This document shows, in pieces, positions 1 to 9,808 of a stretch of 64,000 nt of DNA. A program made the position numbers and the translations under genes. Source of the stretch: Sphingobium sp. B2D3C (GTDB lineage: Bacteria > Pseudomonadota > Alphaproteobacteria > Sphingomonadales > Sphingomonadaceae); assembly GCF_025961835.1 (NCBI RefSeq), contig NZ_JAOQOK010000001.1:2046001-2110000 (forward strand). The letters run 5' to 3'. The notes beneath the pieces are model-generated. The model worked only from the letters and a program-made list of their open reading frames with translations. It searched no databases and was not told the origin of the DNA. Position 1 is the first letter of the stretch, and each line of letters opens with the position of its first letter.

Positions 1-27
1 CCCTCTAGGGCAGACTGCAACCCCCGA

Positions 28-555
28 TCATCGGCCCGGCCAGGCAAGCCCTATCGCGTGATCCCGGATGCCCACCGGCCAATCGGCCGCGAGTGCCGTG
101 AAACGCGGTTGATCGTCAGCGTAGAGCGCGCGAATGGCCTCCTCGAAGCCCGGCTTGTCGCCGGCGATGGCCGACAGGAAGCGATAGGCCGCATCCCGCC
201 CTGCTTCGGCCGGGGGCTGCGCTTTCATCGCCTGATCGACCAGCCGCCGTAGCACCGCCGATGCGCCTGTGCGCTGCAGGGCCAGCCAATCCCAATGGCG
301 CGGCAGCAGCGTCACTTCGCGCGCGGTCACGCCGAGCTTGGGCCGACCGCGCCCCCGCGCCTCTGTGGCGTCAGGGGCAGCAGCGAGCGCTGTGTCGCTG
401 ATGTCGACATCCACTTGAACCCCGGTTTCATCGTCGAAGATCAATAGATCAGAGGCGCGCGGCATCGGTGCCAGCGTTCGGATCGTCTCAGCGATATGAT
501 CGCGGGGGCCGCTCGCGATCCAGAGATCGCCGGCAAAGGCGGTATAGGTTTTCAT
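28..555 (-). CDS. DUF2239 family protein
   Basis: This 175-residue protein matches the DUF2239 family, whose function is unknown. The family pattern is visible: an N-terminal YTAFAGDLWIASG, LIFDDETG, then RGRPKLGVTAREVTLLPRHW and a C-terminal AGDKPGFEEAIRALYA. It has no signal peptide or membrane segment, so it should be cytosolic. The ATG is well placed behind CAGGAG. It lies downstream of rbfA on the same strand, but its short upstream gap carries a duplicated motif, so it probably has its own promoter. The family call is secure; no activity can be inferred from the sequence. Confidence 0.85.
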   Translation of the reverse strand: MKTYTAFAGDLWIASGPRDHIAETIRTLAPMPRASDLLIFDDETGVQVDVDISDTALAAAPDATEARGRGRPKLGVTAREVTLLPRHWDWLALQRTGASAVLRRLVDQAMKAQPPAEAGRDAAYRFLSAIAGDKPGFEEAIRALYADDQPRFTALAADWPVGIRDHAIGLAWPGR

Positions 556-586
556 CGGCTGTACTCCTGTTCGGAGCTGCCTTTAT

Positions 587-624
587 ACCCGGATATTAAT
601 CGAGTCAATTAAACCCGGATATTA
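587..624 (-). promoter_or_regulatory. Duplicated operator-like motif upstream of the DUF2239 gene
   Basis: The 12-base string ACCCGGATATTA occurs twice as a direct repeat (587-598 and 613-624), 26 bp apart. On the minus strand a possible -35 (TTGACT) and -10 (TATAAA) lie in and between the copies. The second copy runs into the rbfA stop codon. The spacing and overlap suggest a repressor or activator site. The regulator is not known. Confidence 0.45.
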
Positions 625-1011
625 TTCTTCATCCTCGTCCAAATCCTGCGCCACCTTGGGGGAGCGGAGGATCGCGTCGATGTGGCTGCCTTCCTCGAAG
701 CTCTCATCGCTGAGGAATTTAAGCTTGGCGGCGAACTTCATCTTCACGCGCTTGGCGACTTCGCGCTGCAGATAGGCGGTGTTGGTGCGCAGCGCCTTGA
801 GCACCACCTCTTCATCCCGCCCCAGCAACGGCTTCACGAACACCGTCGCATGGCGCAGATCGGGCGACATGCGCACTTCCGTCACCGTCACGACGTGACT
901 GGCGAGCACATCGTCATGCACGTCGCCGCGCTGGAGCACGTCTGCCAGCACATGGCGCACCTGCTCCCCCACCCGCAGCAACCGGACGGAAGGTTCCCCC
1001 GAACCGCTCAT
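622..1011 (-). CDS. rbfA: 30S ribosome-binding factor RbfA
   Basis: RbfA binds the 30S subunit and helps 16S rRNA 5'-end maturation and cold adaptation. The 129-residue length is normal for alphaproteobacteria. The single KH-like domain is visible, including [17 protein letters not shown] near the N-terminus, [20 protein letters not shown] in the middle and [19 protein letters not shown] near the end, with an acidic tail. The start follows a GGAGG site. It is the last gene of the rimP-nusA-infB run, 29 bp after infB. Confidence 0.95.
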   Translation of the reverse strand: MSGSGEPSVRLLRVGEQVRHVLADVLQRGDVHDDVLASHVVTVTEVRMSPDLRHATVFVKPLLGRDEEVVLKALRTNTAYLQREVAKRVKMKFAAKLKFLSDESFEEGSHIDAILRSPKVAQDLDEDEE

Positions 1012-1040
1012 GACTTACCTCCTTCGCGGCGCGCCGGACG

Positions 1041-3620
1041 TCAGAGCGTCCGTGCGCGTTCCTCGACTTCGAAGAGCTCGAGCGTATCGCCGACCTTGAT
1101 GTCGTTGGTGTTCTCGAGCACCGCACCGCACTCCATGCCGGCCCGCACTTCGGACACGTCGTCCTTGAAGCGCCGCAGCGAGGCGATGGTAGTTGCCGAG
1201 ACGATGACATTGTCGCGCGTGAGGCGTGCGTTGACGCCCTTGCGGATGACACCATCCTGCACCAGAAGACCAGCCGCCTTGTCCTTCTTGCCGGCCGGGA
1301 AGACCTGCAGGACCTGTGCGGCACCGATGACCGTCTCGATGCGCTCCGGCGCAAGCTGGCCGGCCATTTCGCGCTTCACTTCCTCGATGAGGTCGTAAAT
1401 CACGTCATAATAACGCAGCGAGACCTTGTCGCGCTCGGCAAGCTGACGCGCCTTGGCATTGGGACGCACGTTGAAGCCGATCAGCGGCGCACGGCTGGCG
1501 GCGGCCAGCGTCACGTCGCTCTCGGTGATCGCGCCGACACCGGAATGGAGCACACGCACCTTGATCTCGTCCGTCGAGGCGCGGGTGAGCGATCCGATGA
1601 TCGCTTCCACCGTGCCCTGCACGTCGCCCTTGATGACGACCGGATATTCGATAACCTGCGTGTTGAGCGCCGAGAACATATGCTCGAAGCTCGTCGGGGC
1701 CGCCGTGGTGCGCTTGCGCGTCGCCAGCTCCTGGCGATAGGCCGCAACCTCGCGGGCCCGCGCCTCGCTCTCGACCACGCTGAGCTGGTCGCCCGCCATC
1801 GGCACGCCGGCAAGGCCAAGCACCTCGACCGGAACCGAAGGCCCAGCTTCCTTCACCTGCTGACCCTTGTCGTTGACCATGGCGCGGACCTTGCCCGAAT
1901 GCTCGCCGACGACGAAGATATCGCCGACCTTGAGCGTGCCACGACCCACGAGGATCGTCGCGACCGGACCACGGCCCTTGTCGAGCTGCGCCTCCACGAC
2001 CGTGCCTTCAGCGGCGCGCTCGGGATTGGCCTTCAGCTCCAGCAGTTCGGCCTGCAGCAGGATCTTGTCGATTAGGTCATCGAGGCCGGTGCGCTTGAGC
2101 GCGGAGACTTCCACGTCCTGCGTGTCGCCGCCCATATCCTCGACGATGACTTCATGCTCGAGCAGACGCTCGCGCACCCGCTGCGGATTGGCGTCCGGCT
2201 TGTCGACCTTGTTGATCGCCACGATCATCGGCACGCCGGCGGCCTTGGTGTGGTTGATCGCCTCGATGGTCTGCGGCATCAGTCCGTCGTCCGCCGCGAC
2301 CACCAGGATCACGATGTCGGTAACGTTGGCGCCGCGTGCGCGCATCTCGGTGAACGCTTCGTGACCCGGCGTATCGAGGAAGGTGATGATCTCACCGCCC
2401 TTGGTCTTCACCTGATAGGCGCCGATATGCTGGGTGATGCCGCCCGCTTCGCCCGCCACCACATCGGTGCCGCGCAGGGCATCGAGCAGCGAGGTCTTGC
2501 CGTGATCGACATGACCCATGATCGTGACGACCGGGGGACGCGTGACCAGCGATTCCGCAGCGTCGACGTCGCTCGCGGTATCGATCTCGATATCGGAATC
2601 GGAGACGCGCTGGATGCGGTGGCCGAATTCCTCGACCAGCAGCTCAGCCGTATCCTGATCGATCGTCTGGTTGACGGTGACCGCCATGCCAAGCTTGAAG
2701 AGCGACTTGACGAGGTCCGCGCCCTTTTCGGCCATACGGTTCGCGAGTTCCTGAACGGTGATCGCCTCTGGCACAATGACATCGCGCGACTGCTTCTCGC
2801 GCGGCTGTGACGACCCGGAGAAGTGCGAACGACGCTCCTTCTCGCGGGCACGGCGCAGCGCGGCTAGGCTGCGCGCGCGGGCGCTGTCATCATCGGCGAG
2901 CGCGCGATTAACGGTGAGCTTGCCGGCCTGACGACGATCGTCGCCACCCTTCTTGCGCTCGACCTTGGCCGGTTCCGGACGCTTGATGACCGGCGCGGCC
3001 ACAGGCGTGAAACGACGGGGCGCGGGACGCTCGGGCGTCGCGCCAGTCGCGGCCTTGGGAGCCTCTTCGGCAGGTGCCGCGGTCTCTGCAGCCGCAGGTG
3101 CCGCCGGAGCAGCCTCTTGCGCCGGCGCCTGGGTAGCTTTCGCTTCTGCTTCCTGGCGCTGGCGCTCGGCTTCTTCCTCCGCGCGGCGATTGTCCTCAGC
3201 GCGGCGCTTCTCTTCCTCGGTCGCGGCAAGACGGGCGGCCTCTTCACGGCGGCGCGCATCTTCCAGCGCGGCCATGCGGGCTTCCTCGGCCTCGCGCAGC
3301 AGCTTGGCCTGCAGCTCCTGCCGGCTCATCAGGCTATCCGTCGAGGAGGCGCGCGGTGCCGGCGCCGGGGCCGGCGCAGGACGGGCAGCGGGCGGCGTCG
3401 GCGGTGCCGGCGGCGCGACGGGCGCGGCCTGCTCGGGCACGGCCCGCGCCGTCTCTGCCTCACCGGGTTTGCCGATGACGCGACGGCGCTTCACCTCAAC
3501 GACGACCGTATTCTTCCGGCCGTGGCTGAAGCTCTGCTGCACCTGGCCGGCCTCGACCGTCCGCTTGAGACCAAGCGGTTTACGGCCCAGAGTCGGCTTG
3601 TCTTCCCTATTGTCACTCAT
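1041..3620 (-). CDS. infB: Translation initiation factor IF-2
   Basis: IF-2 is the GTPase that recruits initiator tRNA to the 30S subunit. At 859 residues it has the expected layout: a long, low-complexity Ala/Glu/Arg/Pro N-terminal region (about residues 1-260), the IF2 N2 domain, then the G domain with GHVDHGKTS near residue 368, DTPGHEAF near 414 and NKVDKPD near 468. Domains II to IV follow, ending with the conserved [19 protein letters not shown] stretch. It sits between ylxR and rbfA on the same strand, the usual order. Confidence 0.97.
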   Translation of the reverse strand: MSDNREDKPTLGRKPLGLKRTVEAGQVQQSFSHGRKNTVVVEVKRRRVIGKPGEAETARAVPEQAAPVAPPAPPTPPAARPAPAPAPAPRASSTDSLMSRQELQAKLLREAEEARMAALEDARRREEAARLAATEEEKRRAEDNRRAEEEAERQRQEAEAKATQAPAQEAAPAAPAAAETAAPAEEAPKAATGATPERPAPRRFTPVAAPVIKRPEPAKVERKKGGDDRRQAGKLTVNRALADDDSARARSLAALRRAREKERRSHFSGSSQPREKQSRDVIVPEAITVQELANRMAEKGADLVKSLFKLGMAVTVNQTIDQDTAELLVEEFGHRIQRVSDSDIEIDTASDVDAAESLVTRPPVVTIMGHVDHGKTSLLDALRGTDVVAGEAGGITQHIGAYQVKTKGGEIITFLDTPGHEAFTEMRARGANVTDIVILVVAADDGLMPQTIEAINHTKAAGVPMIVAINKVDKPDANPQRVRERLLEHEVIVEDMGGDTQDVEVSALKRTGLDDLIDKILLQAELLELKANPERAAEGTVVEAQLDKGRGPVATILVGRGTLKVGDIFVVGEHSGKVRAMVNDKGQQVKEAGPSVPVEVLGLAGVPMAGDQLSVVESEARAREVAAYRQELATRKRTTAAPTSFEHMFSALNTQVIEYPVVIKGDVQGTVEAIIGSLTRASTDEIKVRVLHSGVGAITESDVTLAAASRAPLIGFNVRPNAKARQLAERDKVSLRYYDVIYDLIEEVKREMAGQLAPERIETVIGAAQVLQVFPAGKKDKAAGLLVQDGVIRKGVNARLTRDNVIVSATTIASLRRFKDDVSEVRAGMECGAVLENTNDIKVGDTLELFEVEERARTL

Positions 3621-3687
3621 CGACGCAATCTAACCCTTCATCTTCCATCCGGCGCACCCCCGCAGAGGTGACCCGAGTCGTTCGTCC

Positions 3688-4359
3688 TCACGCCAGAGGC
3701 GCGGGATCATCGTCCATATGCCTGACGACTGCCGAACCGGAGCTCGGCGCCGCGTTAGCGCATCCCAGATAGTTTTGCCAGCGACCGAGCAGACCGGACA
3801 GGCGGCCTGCCGCAGCAGCGTTTGTCACCGCGATATGGACGACATTGTTTCTGCCCAATGCCATAGATAGGGCGTCGCGGTCCACCGGCAAGCGTGTGCC
3901 GGCAAATTCCTCGCCTTCCCGCTCCTCGCCAACCCGCCACGCCTGATCCAGCTTGCGCACCCCGTCATCGCCGGCATCCGCCGCGTGGAGCAGCATGCGG
4001 ACCTGTCCGCGCCGGGCCGCGACATCGATCTTGTCGAAACCGGTGGCGAGATTGGAAGCCTTGGCCTCCAGCCCCAGCCGCGCCATGAAATCATCGCGCA
4101 ACGCAACCGCGATCCGCTCGGCCAGATCGTCCGGCACGGTAAGCGGCTCACCCTTAAACGCCCGCGCCAATGCGCCGCGCAGCCGGCCCTTGACCATGGC
4201 CTCCTCCAGCGTCGCGCGATCGACACCCAGCCAGGCGCCGCGCCCCGGCGCCCGCGCGCGGACATCCGGCAATACGTCGCCATCGGGCGAAATAGCCAAA
4301 CGGACCAGCGCGGCGGGATCGCCATGCTCGCTGGAGAGAATGCAACGACGCTCAGACAT
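3688..4359 (-). CDS. ylxR: YlxR/DUF448 RNA-binding protein
   Basis: The N-terminal domain is YlxR (DUF448): RRCILS near the start, LVRLAISPDG, APGRGAWLGVD and a basic helix. YlxR proteins bind RNA and lie next to nusA and infB in most bacteria; in Gram-positives YlxR has been linked to RNase P. The C-terminal half (from about residue 115) resembles the L7Ae-like extension seen in alphaproteobacteria and ends in an acidic tail. I chose the ATG at 4359 because AGGAGG lies six bases upstream; a GTG at 4365 overlaps that site. Here ylxR is separated from nusA by a tautomerase gene and an inverted repeat. Confidence 0.88.
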   Translation of the reverse strand: MSERRCILSSEHGDPAALVRLAISPDGDVLPDVRARAPGRGAWLGVDRATLEEAMVKGRLRGALARAFKGEPLTVPDDLAERIAVALRDDFMARLGLEAKASNLATGFDKIDVAARRGQVRMLLHAADAGDDGVRKLDQAWRVGEEREGEEFAGTRLPVDRDALSMALGRNNVVHIAVTNAAAAGRLSGLLGRWQNYLGCANAAPSSGSAVVRHMDDDPAPLA

Positions 4360-4406
4360 GGGCACCTCCTGTGAGTTGCCCGTCTAAGACCATCGCCTCC
4401 AAACTT

Positions 4407-4479
4407 CCGTTCGTGTCGAGCGAAGTCGAGCCACGATAGGACTGCGCTCGCGTGTCTCGACTTCGCTCGACACGAACGG
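4407..4479. repeat. 24-bp inverted repeat in the nusA-infB operon
   Basis: A perfect 24-bp inverted repeat has arms at 4407-4430 and 4456-4479 (core GTGTCGAGCGAAGTCGAG) and a 25-base spacer. One arm recurs at 34390-34413, so this is a dispersed element rather than a local hairpin. It lies between the tautomerase gene and ylxR, inside an otherwise conserved operon. There is no T tract, so it does not look like a terminator. Confidence 0.85.
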
Positions 4480-4571
4480 GATGGATGAGCATTTTCTCGT
4501 TTAGCACAGTCCAGCCCCCCGCTTCAGCAGGAGCAGCCGGGCGCGCAGCGATGATTGGAAGCCTCAGCCTC

Positions 4572-4802
4572 TCATTGGGAGGAGTTCGCAGCATCGGCGA
4601 CCTCCCTTTGCGCGGCTTCCCGCTCGGAAACGAGGATGCCCGCAGCACCCCAGTTGTCCGCCGACACCTCATCGATGACGACGAACACCTGCTCGGGCCG
4701 CTTGCCGAGACGATCGACCAGCGAACGCGTAACATCGGCGACCAGAGCCGCCTTCTGTTCGCGCGTCACGCCTTCGATCACCTCGATCTTCACATAGGGC
4801 AT
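4572..4802 (-). CDS. 4-oxalocrotonate tautomerase family protein
   Basis: This 76-residue protein starts [11 protein letters not shown], giving the N-terminal proline (Pro-2 before Met removal) that is the catalytic base of the tautomerase superfamily. The helix and second strand (VTREQKAALVADVTRSLVDR, FVVIDEV) and the loop NWGAAGILVSE also fit. Such enzymes convert 2-hydroxymuconate-type enols to keto forms in aromatic meta-cleavage routes, although many have other roles. Its ATG shares one base with the nusA stop, so it is translationally coupled to nusA. A catabolic family gene in this housekeeping operon is unusual. Confidence 0.88.
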   Translation of the reverse strand: MPYVKIEVIEGVTREQKAALVADVTRSLVDRLGKRPEQVFVVIDEVSADNWGAAGILVSEREAAQREVADAANSSQ

Positions 4803-6409
4803 CAGGCGTTGCCTTCCACTTCATCCTCAGCGGCGCCCTCTGCAGCGGGCTCGTCTTCGAACCAGTGCGCGCGGGCCGCCATGATGATCTCGTTGCCCTG
4901 CTCTTCGCTCAGGCCATATTCGGCGAGAATGCCGCCCTTATCCTCGGAGACTTCGCGGCGGCGACGCGGGTCGTTGCGCTTCTTGGCCACCAGCTCGTCG
5001 GTGGCGAGATCGGCGAGATCGTCCAGCGTCTTGATGCCGGCCTTGCCCAACGTGACCAGCATGGCCTCGGTGAGGTGGGGCATCTCGGCCAGCGCATCGT
5101 CGACGCCAAGACCACGGCGCTCTTCGCGCGCAGCGGCCTCGCGGCGGTCCAGCGCTTCCTGCGCGCGGCTCTGCAGCTCCTGCGCCAGCTCGTCGTCGAA
5201 GCCCTCGATGGAAGCCAGCTCGTCGATGCCGACATAAGCGACTTCCTCCAGCTCGGTGAAGCCTTCGGCCACCAGCAGCTGCGAGAGCGTCTCGTCCACA
5301 TCCAGCTCGTTCTGGAACATCTCGGAGCGCTGCACGAACTCGCGCTGACGCTTCTCGCTCGCGTCCGCCTCGGTCATGATGTCGATGGCCTTGCCGGTGA
5401 GCTGGCTGGCAAGACGGACATTCTGGCCGCGACGACCGATGGCGAGGCTGAGCTGGTCGTCAGGCACCACGACCTCGATGCGCTCTTCCTCCTCGTCGAT
5501 CACCACGCGGGCGACCTGAGCGGGCTGGAGGGCGTTGACGACGAAGGTTGCCGTGTCCTCGCTCCAGGGAATGATGTCGATCTTCTCGCCCTGCATTTCC
5601 TGCACGACGGCCTGCACGCGGCTGCCCTTCATGCCGACGCAGGCGCCGACCGGATCGATGCTGCTATCGCGGCTGATCACGCCGATCTTGGCGCGCGAGC
5701 CCGGATCGCGGGCAGCGGCCATGATGGTGATGATGCCGTCGTAGATTTCGGGCACTTCCTGCGCGAACAGCTTCTTCATGAAATCGGGGTGCGCGCGGCT
5801 GAGGAAGATTTGCGGACCACGGTTCTCGCGGCGCACGTTGAGGATCAGCGCGCGAACGCGATCGCCGACGCGCACGACTTCGCGCGGGATCTGCTGGTCG
5901 CGGCGGATCACACCCTCGGCACGGCCAAGGTTCACGACCACATGGCCGAACTCGACCGACTTGACGACGCCGGTGATGATCTCACCCACGCGATCCTTGA
6001 ATTCCTCGAACTGGCGCTCACGCTCGGCATCGCGCACCTTCTGGAAGATCACCTGCTTGGCGCTCTGTGCGTCGATGCGGCCAAGGTCGACGGGCGGCAG
6101 CGGATCGACGATGAAGTCGCCGATAACGGCATCCTTCTGGAGCTTCTGCGCGGCCTTGAGGTCGACCTGCTTGAAATAATCCTCGACCACCTCGACCACT
6201 TCGACGACGCGCCACAAGCGCAAGTCGCCGGTCTCGGGATCGAGCTTGGCGCGAATGTCGTTCTCGGCACCGTAGCGCGCCCGCGCGGACCGTTGGATCG
6301 CGTCTTCCATCGCCTCGATGACGATGGCCTTGTCGATCATCTTCTCGCTTGCCACCGAATTGGCAATGGCAATCAGCTCGGCCTTGTTGGCGGAAATGGC
6401 GTTGGCCAT
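4802..6409 (-). CDS. nusA: Transcription termination/antitermination factor NusA
   Basis: NusA binds RNA polymerase and nascent RNA and controls pausing, termination and antitermination. The 535-residue protein has the N-terminal RNAP-binding domain, the S1 domain ([20 protein letters not shown]), two KH domains ([21 protein letters not shown], then [20 protein letters not shown]) and C-terminal helical repeats ([34 protein letters not shown]), with an acidic end. It starts five bases after the rimP stop. Confidence 0.96.
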   Translation of the reverse strand: MANAISANKAELIAIANSVASEKMIDKAIVIEAMEDAIQRSARARYGAENDIRAKLDPETGDLRLWRVVEVVEVVEDYFKQVDLKAAQKLQKDAVIGDFIVDPLPPVDLGRIDAQSAKQVIFQKVRDAERERQFEEFKDRVGEIITGVVKSVEFGHVVVNLGRAEGVIRRDQQIPREVVRVGDRVRALILNVRRENRGPQIFLSRAHPDFMKKLFAQEVPEIYDGIITIMAAARDPGSRAKIGVISRDSSIDPVGACVGMKGSRVQAVVQEMQGEKIDIIPWSEDTATFVVNALQPAQVARVVIDEEEERIEVVVPDDQLSLAIGRRGQNVRLASQLTGKAIDIMTEADASEKRQREFVQRSEMFQNELDVDETLSQLLVAEGFTELEEVAYVGIDELASIEGFDDELAQELQSRAQEALDRREAAAREERRGLGVDDALAEMPHLTEAMLVTLGKAGIKTLDDLADLATDELVAKKRNDPRRRREVSEDKGGILAEYGLSEEQGNEIIMAARAHWFEDEPAAEGAAEDEVEGNA

Positions 6410-6414
6410 GAGAG

Positions 6415-6966
6415 TCAGTCTTCCTGTTCCTGGGTGACGATTTCGTCCGTGCCCTCGGTGGAGAGCGGGACAGTAGCAGAAATCAGCGCATCGGTCAGCA
6501 TCAGCTTGGCGCTGTCGATATTGGCAAAGTCCACGACGATGCGGCCGGCCTTGGGATCATCGACCAGCACCTGCTCGCCCTCGATGCCCGCAAGAATGCC
6601 GCGCACCTGCTTGCGGCCATCCTCCATGGGCGTCACGAAATGAACGCGTGCCTCATGCCCGGCCCAGTCGCTGTAGTCCTTGAGGCGGGTGAGCGGCCGG
6701 TCGATACCCGGCGAGCTGACCTCCAGACGATAGGCGTCCTCGATGAGCACATCGCCCGCTTCTTCCAGCGCATCGAACTTGTCCGAGATGCGGCGCGAGA
6801 GGCTGGCGCAATCATCGATGTTGAGTTGGCGCGTATCGGGCCGCTCAGCCATGATCTGCAGCGTCCGGTCATCGCCTTGGCCGAAGAGCAGCACGCGCAC
6901 GAGATCGAGCCCCAGAGCCTTTGCCTCCGACGCAACAACCGTCTCGATCCGCGCAATATCGCTCAT
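6415..6966 (-). CDS. rimP: Ribosome maturation factor RimP
   Basis: RimP helps assembly of the 30S 3' domain. The 183-residue product shows the N-terminal domain (RIETVVASEAKALGLDLVRV) and the family signature near YRLEVSSPGIDRPLTRLKDY, followed by the SH3-like C-terminal domain. I chose the ATG at 6966, six bases after GGGAG, over a GTG at 6972. It is the first gene of the rimP-nusA-ylxR-infB-rbfA run. Confidence 0.94.
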   Translation of the reverse strand: MSDIARIETVVASEAKALGLDLVRVLLFGQGDDRTLQIMAERPDTRQLNIDDCASLSRRISDKFDALEEAGDVLIEDAYRLEVSSPGIDRPLTRLKDYSDWAGHEARVHFVTPMEDGRKQVRGILAGIEGEQVLVDDPKAGRIVVDFANIDSAKLMLTDALISATVPLSTEGTDEIVTQEQED

Positions 6967-7078
6967 TCGCACTCCCTATGCCTGCGCCTCGCCCGGACAT
7001 GGACACGCGACAGGGTTTCGCCGCCGGCCCCTTTCGGCGCCGACCCCAACTTCGCAACGATGTCAGGAAAGCAAGGGC

Positions 7079-7107
7079 CATATAGGCGGAGTCGCAGTTG
7101 AAGGCAA
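7079..7107 (-). promoter_or_regulatory. Candidate sigma-70 promoter for the rimP operon
   Basis: On the minus strand TTGCCT (7102-7107) and TATATG (7079-7084) are separated by 17 bp. They lie about 115 bp upstream of the rimP start, giving a leader of about 105 nt. This is a sequence match only. Confidence 0.4.
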
Positions 7108-7629
7108 GCTGCATGGCAAACGCCGCGAGCGGGATTGCAGCGAGCCGCACCTTGAAGCTTCAAGGGAAGAGGCAGGCGAACCTCACCGGAACTTGCACCC
7201 GGTGGAAAGCGCCTGACTCTGTCGCTGCCTCAGGTGCCGGCCCCGTCCGGGCCGATTGCCCCCGGCAACGCTACTTCGGGCGGCGAAGATGCCGTCCGAC
7301 GGTATTTGAGGGAACTTTTTGATCGCGCATGACGCCACGAGCCCATTTGCAGAGAAACCCTAAGATTGAAAGGTTTAGACGCGATCTTCGTAGTCGAACG
7401 CCGCCCTCGCGCCAGTGAACTGTTCAATTTCGGGTCACATTGGATGGTTAACCGATCATCAACATCTTTGACAGGACTGAAACGGAAAAGATATCTGCAA
7501 GACCTCAGGTGGGGTGACCTTTGACAGATGCAAAGCGCCAGATGGAGCCGGATTACCGGCCTCCCGTCATGGGCGCACGCATTTGCGGGGGCAAAACCTG
7601 AAAGTTAATATCTGTGGGAGTTATAGATC
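7108..7629. other. Non-coding region between the rimP operon and the PEP-CTERM gene
   Basis: About 520 bp between divergent genes. The few open frames here have no recognisable protein content. The right part becomes AT-richer and holds a candidate promoter at 7468-7496. I see no RNA gene. Confidence 0.5.
7468..7496 (+). promoter_or_regulatory. Candidate promoter of the PEP-CTERM gene
   Basis: A perfect TTGACA (7468-7473) is followed after 17 bp by ATATCT (7491-7496), a weak -10. A clear GGGAG ribosome site (7616-7620) then precedes the ATG at 7630, leaving a leader of roughly 125 nt. Confidence 0.4.
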
Positions 7630-8364
7630 ATGTTTCACAAGTCTTTCAGGAAAGCCGTACTGCTGTCGGCTGCCACCATTGCCGCGACGGCAATGCTGCC
7701 GGCTTCCGCCTCGGCAGCCACCTTCTTGCTGACCAGCGGCAGCAATAGCGACGGCTCCATCGGCAACGTGCGCACCTACACGGGCTCGGACGGCACCAAG
7801 CTGGAAGTTACGGCTTACAGCCTCAACGACACGACCCTGTCGAAGGCTGCCGTCGGCGCCTACACGCCTGGCCTCGGTGTCCTCAATGGCCCCAACGACG
7901 ACTCGCACACGGTCGACAATAACGGCTATACGGACATTCTGGTGTTCCAGTTCGACAAGATGGTCACCGTCGATAAGATCGGCCTCGTGAGCTTCGGCGA
8001 CACCGACATCAATTATGCTATCGGCAGCACCAACGTGGCCTTCAACAGCACGTTCACGATCGCGAACTATTCCACGTTCACGTCGCTGTTCGGCACCTCG
8101 ATTTACTCGAGCGGCAACGGTCAGGACCAGAACCGTGATATCAATCCGAACAATCTGTCCGGCAACCTGTTCTACGTGGCTGCCGCCTTCAATGACAGGC
8201 AGAGCAACGACAGCTTCAAGGTCAACGGTATCACTTACGCCGTCACGCAGACGTCGGCTCCGGTTCCTGAGCCGGCCACCTGGGGCATGATGATCTGCGG
8301 TCTGGCCGTCACCGGCTACGCCATGCGTCGTCGCAAGACCAACGCGACCATCAGCTTCGCCTGA
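7630..8364 (+). CDS. PEP-CTERM sorting domain protein
   Basis: This 244-residue secreted protein has a Sec signal peptide (KAVLLSAATIAATAMLPASA, cleavage after ASA) and a C-terminal sorting tag: VPEPATWGMM, a hydrophobic segment, then the basic end YAMRRRK. PEP-CTERM proteins are recognised by an exosortase (EpsH/XrtA type) and are usually made with exopolysaccharide genes; neither lies in this window. The middle is rich in Asn, Ser, Thr and Gly and resembles no enzyme I know. It stands alone, with its own promoter candidate and a strong terminator. Expected location is the cell surface or matrix. Confidence 0.9.
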   Translation: MFHKSFRKAVLLSAATIAATAMLPASASAATFLLTSGSNSDGSIGNVRTYTGSDGTKLEVTAYSLNDTTLSKAAVGAYTPGLGVLNGPNDDSHTVDNNGYTDILVFQFDKMVTVDKIGLVSFGDTDINYAIGSTNVAFNSTFTIANYSTFTSLFGTSIYSSGNGQDQNRDINPNNLSGNLFYVAAAFNDRQSNDSFKVNGITYAVTQTSAPVPEPATWGMMICGLAVTGYAMRRRKTNATISFA

Positions 8365-8390
8365 TCGCTCAGGAAAAGTCGATATGAGAA

Positions 8391-8416
8391 AGGGGAGCTT
8401 CGGCTCCCCTTTTTTT
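8391..8416 (+). terminator. Rho-independent terminator of the PEP-CTERM gene
   Basis: The perfect stem AGGGGAGC/GCTCCCCT with a TTCG tetraloop is followed by a run of seven T. It begins 27 bases after the stop codon. Confidence 0.93.
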
Positions 8417-8564
8417 GTCAGCATCTCGGGCGTGGGTGAGGCCCGCCACTCAAGCTGCGTTCTGGCGGGCGGCGCGCGCCAAGCTCTTGTTATAGAACGG
8501 TCTACCGCCAAGCCGCTCTCGTCGCTATGGTCGGATATCCCACCCTTCGCCGGAGATCCGCCCC

Positions 8565-9692
8565 ATGAATGTCCGTAAGCTCGGCCTGACCTGTGCCGTT
8601 AGCCTCGCCATTGTCGCCTGCGGCAGCGCGTCCGCGCCCGATGCGGTCAAGGCGGCAAGCGGCGCACCGTTCCAGACCACGGAAGTCGCGCAGTTCGCTT
8701 CCCCATGGGCCATGGAATTCCTGCCGGACGGGCACATGCTGGTCACGCAGAAGGAAGGCGCGCTGATCCTGCTCGATCCGCAAAGCGGCCGCAAGCAGAC
8801 GGTGAGCGGCACGCCCAGCGTGAAGAGCGACGATCAGGGGGCGCTCATGGATGTGCGGCTCGCGCCGGATTATGCGACCAGCAAGACGATCTATTTCAGC
8901 TTCTCGGAAGCCGCTGAGGGTAAGAAAAGCCGCGTTGCGCTGGCGACTGCGAAGCTGGACCCGACAGCGGCTGCGCTGAGCGATGTGCGGGTGATCTTCC
9001 GGGGTGATGATCGCTCGGAGAAGGGCGGCCATTATTCCGGGCGGATCGCCTTCTCGCCGGACAAGACCCATCTCTTCTTCACTGCTGGCGACCGCCAGTT
9101 GATGACCCCAGCGCAGGAGCCGGGCACGACGCTCGGCAAGGTCCTGCGCCTCAACCTCGATGGCAGCCCGGCAGCCGGCAATCCGCTCGCCGCCAAGGGC
9201 TTCCACCCGGCTGTTTGGTCCTACGGCCACCGCAATCTGCTCGGCATCGCCTTCGATGCCGATGGGCGCCTGTGGGAAATGGAAATGGGGCCGCGCCACG
9301 GCGATGAGATCAACCTGATCAAAGCCGGCCTCAATTATGGCTGGCCCAACGCCTCCATGGGCAATCATTATGACGGCAAGGCCATCCCGGACCATCAGCC
9401 CGGCGACGGCTATGAAGCGCCGAAGGTCTTTTGGGTTCCGGCGATCTCGCCCGGCGGGTTGGACTATTACAATGCCGACCTCTTCGCGCAGTGGAAGAAC
9501 TCACTGTTCATCACCGGCCTCTCCGGCAAGTCGCTCGACCGCATCGCGCTTGATGGCGACACCGCGACCAAGGTCGATCACTGGGACATGGGGGCGCGCA
9601 TCCGCGCGGTACGCGCCGGACCGGACGGCGCGATTTGGCTGCTGGAGGACGGAGAAAATGGCCGCCTCCTCAAGCTGACGCCCGCAGCCTGA
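8565..9692 (+). CDS. PQQ-dependent aldose sugar dehydrogenase-like lipoprotein
   Basis: This 375-residue protein belongs to the soluble PQQ glucose/sorbosone dehydrogenase beta-propeller family (Asd/YliI type). Visible motifs are SPWAMEFLPDGHMLVTQK at the start of the domain, GHYSGRIAFSPDKTHLF, then WSYGHRNLLGIAFD and EMGPRHGDEINLIKAGLNYG. These enzymes oxidise sugars in the periplasm and pass electrons to the respiratory chain. The N-terminus ends in LAIVAC, a lipobox with Cys19, so it is probably membrane anchored. The next gene encodes a close paralogue with an ordinary signal peptide. Confidence 0.88.
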   Translation: MNVRKLGLTCAVSLAIVACGSASAPDAVKAASGAPFQTTEVAQFASPWAMEFLPDGHMLVTQKEGALILLDPQSGRKQTVSGTPSVKSDDQGALMDVRLAPDYATSKTIYFSFSEAAEGKKSRVALATAKLDPTAAALSDVRVIFRGDDRSEKGGHYSGRIAFSPDKTHLFFTAGDRQLMTPAQEPGTTLGKVLRLNLDGSPAAGNPLAAKGFHPAVWSYGHRNLLGIAFDADGRLWEMEMGPRHGDEINLIKAGLNYGWPNASMGNHYDGKAIPDHQPGDGYEAPKVFWVPAISPGGLDYYNADLFAQWKNSLFITGLSGKSLDRIALDGDTATKVDHWDMGARIRAVRAGPDGAIWLLEDGENGRLLKLTPAA

Positions 9693-9808
9693 TCCAGCCG
9701 CGCGCCGCTTCGCGCTCGGTCAAGGCGCGCGCGGCCTCGGTCATTGCTCCCGGCCGGCCCACCGCTTATGGGCCGGCGGAACAAAAGACCGACTGGAGAA
9801 GAGCGCCT

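Noticed and set aside
4407..4479. Rho-independent terminator in the nusA-infB operon
   Set aside because: The stem is long but has no T run on either strand, a 25-base loop, and an identical arm elsewhere, so it is a dispersed repeat.
4865..6643. Long plus-strand open frame of 592 codons across nusA and rimP
   Set aside because: It is antisense to two clear housekeeping genes, is rich in Asp/His/Leu as shadow frames in GC-rich DNA are, and matches no family.
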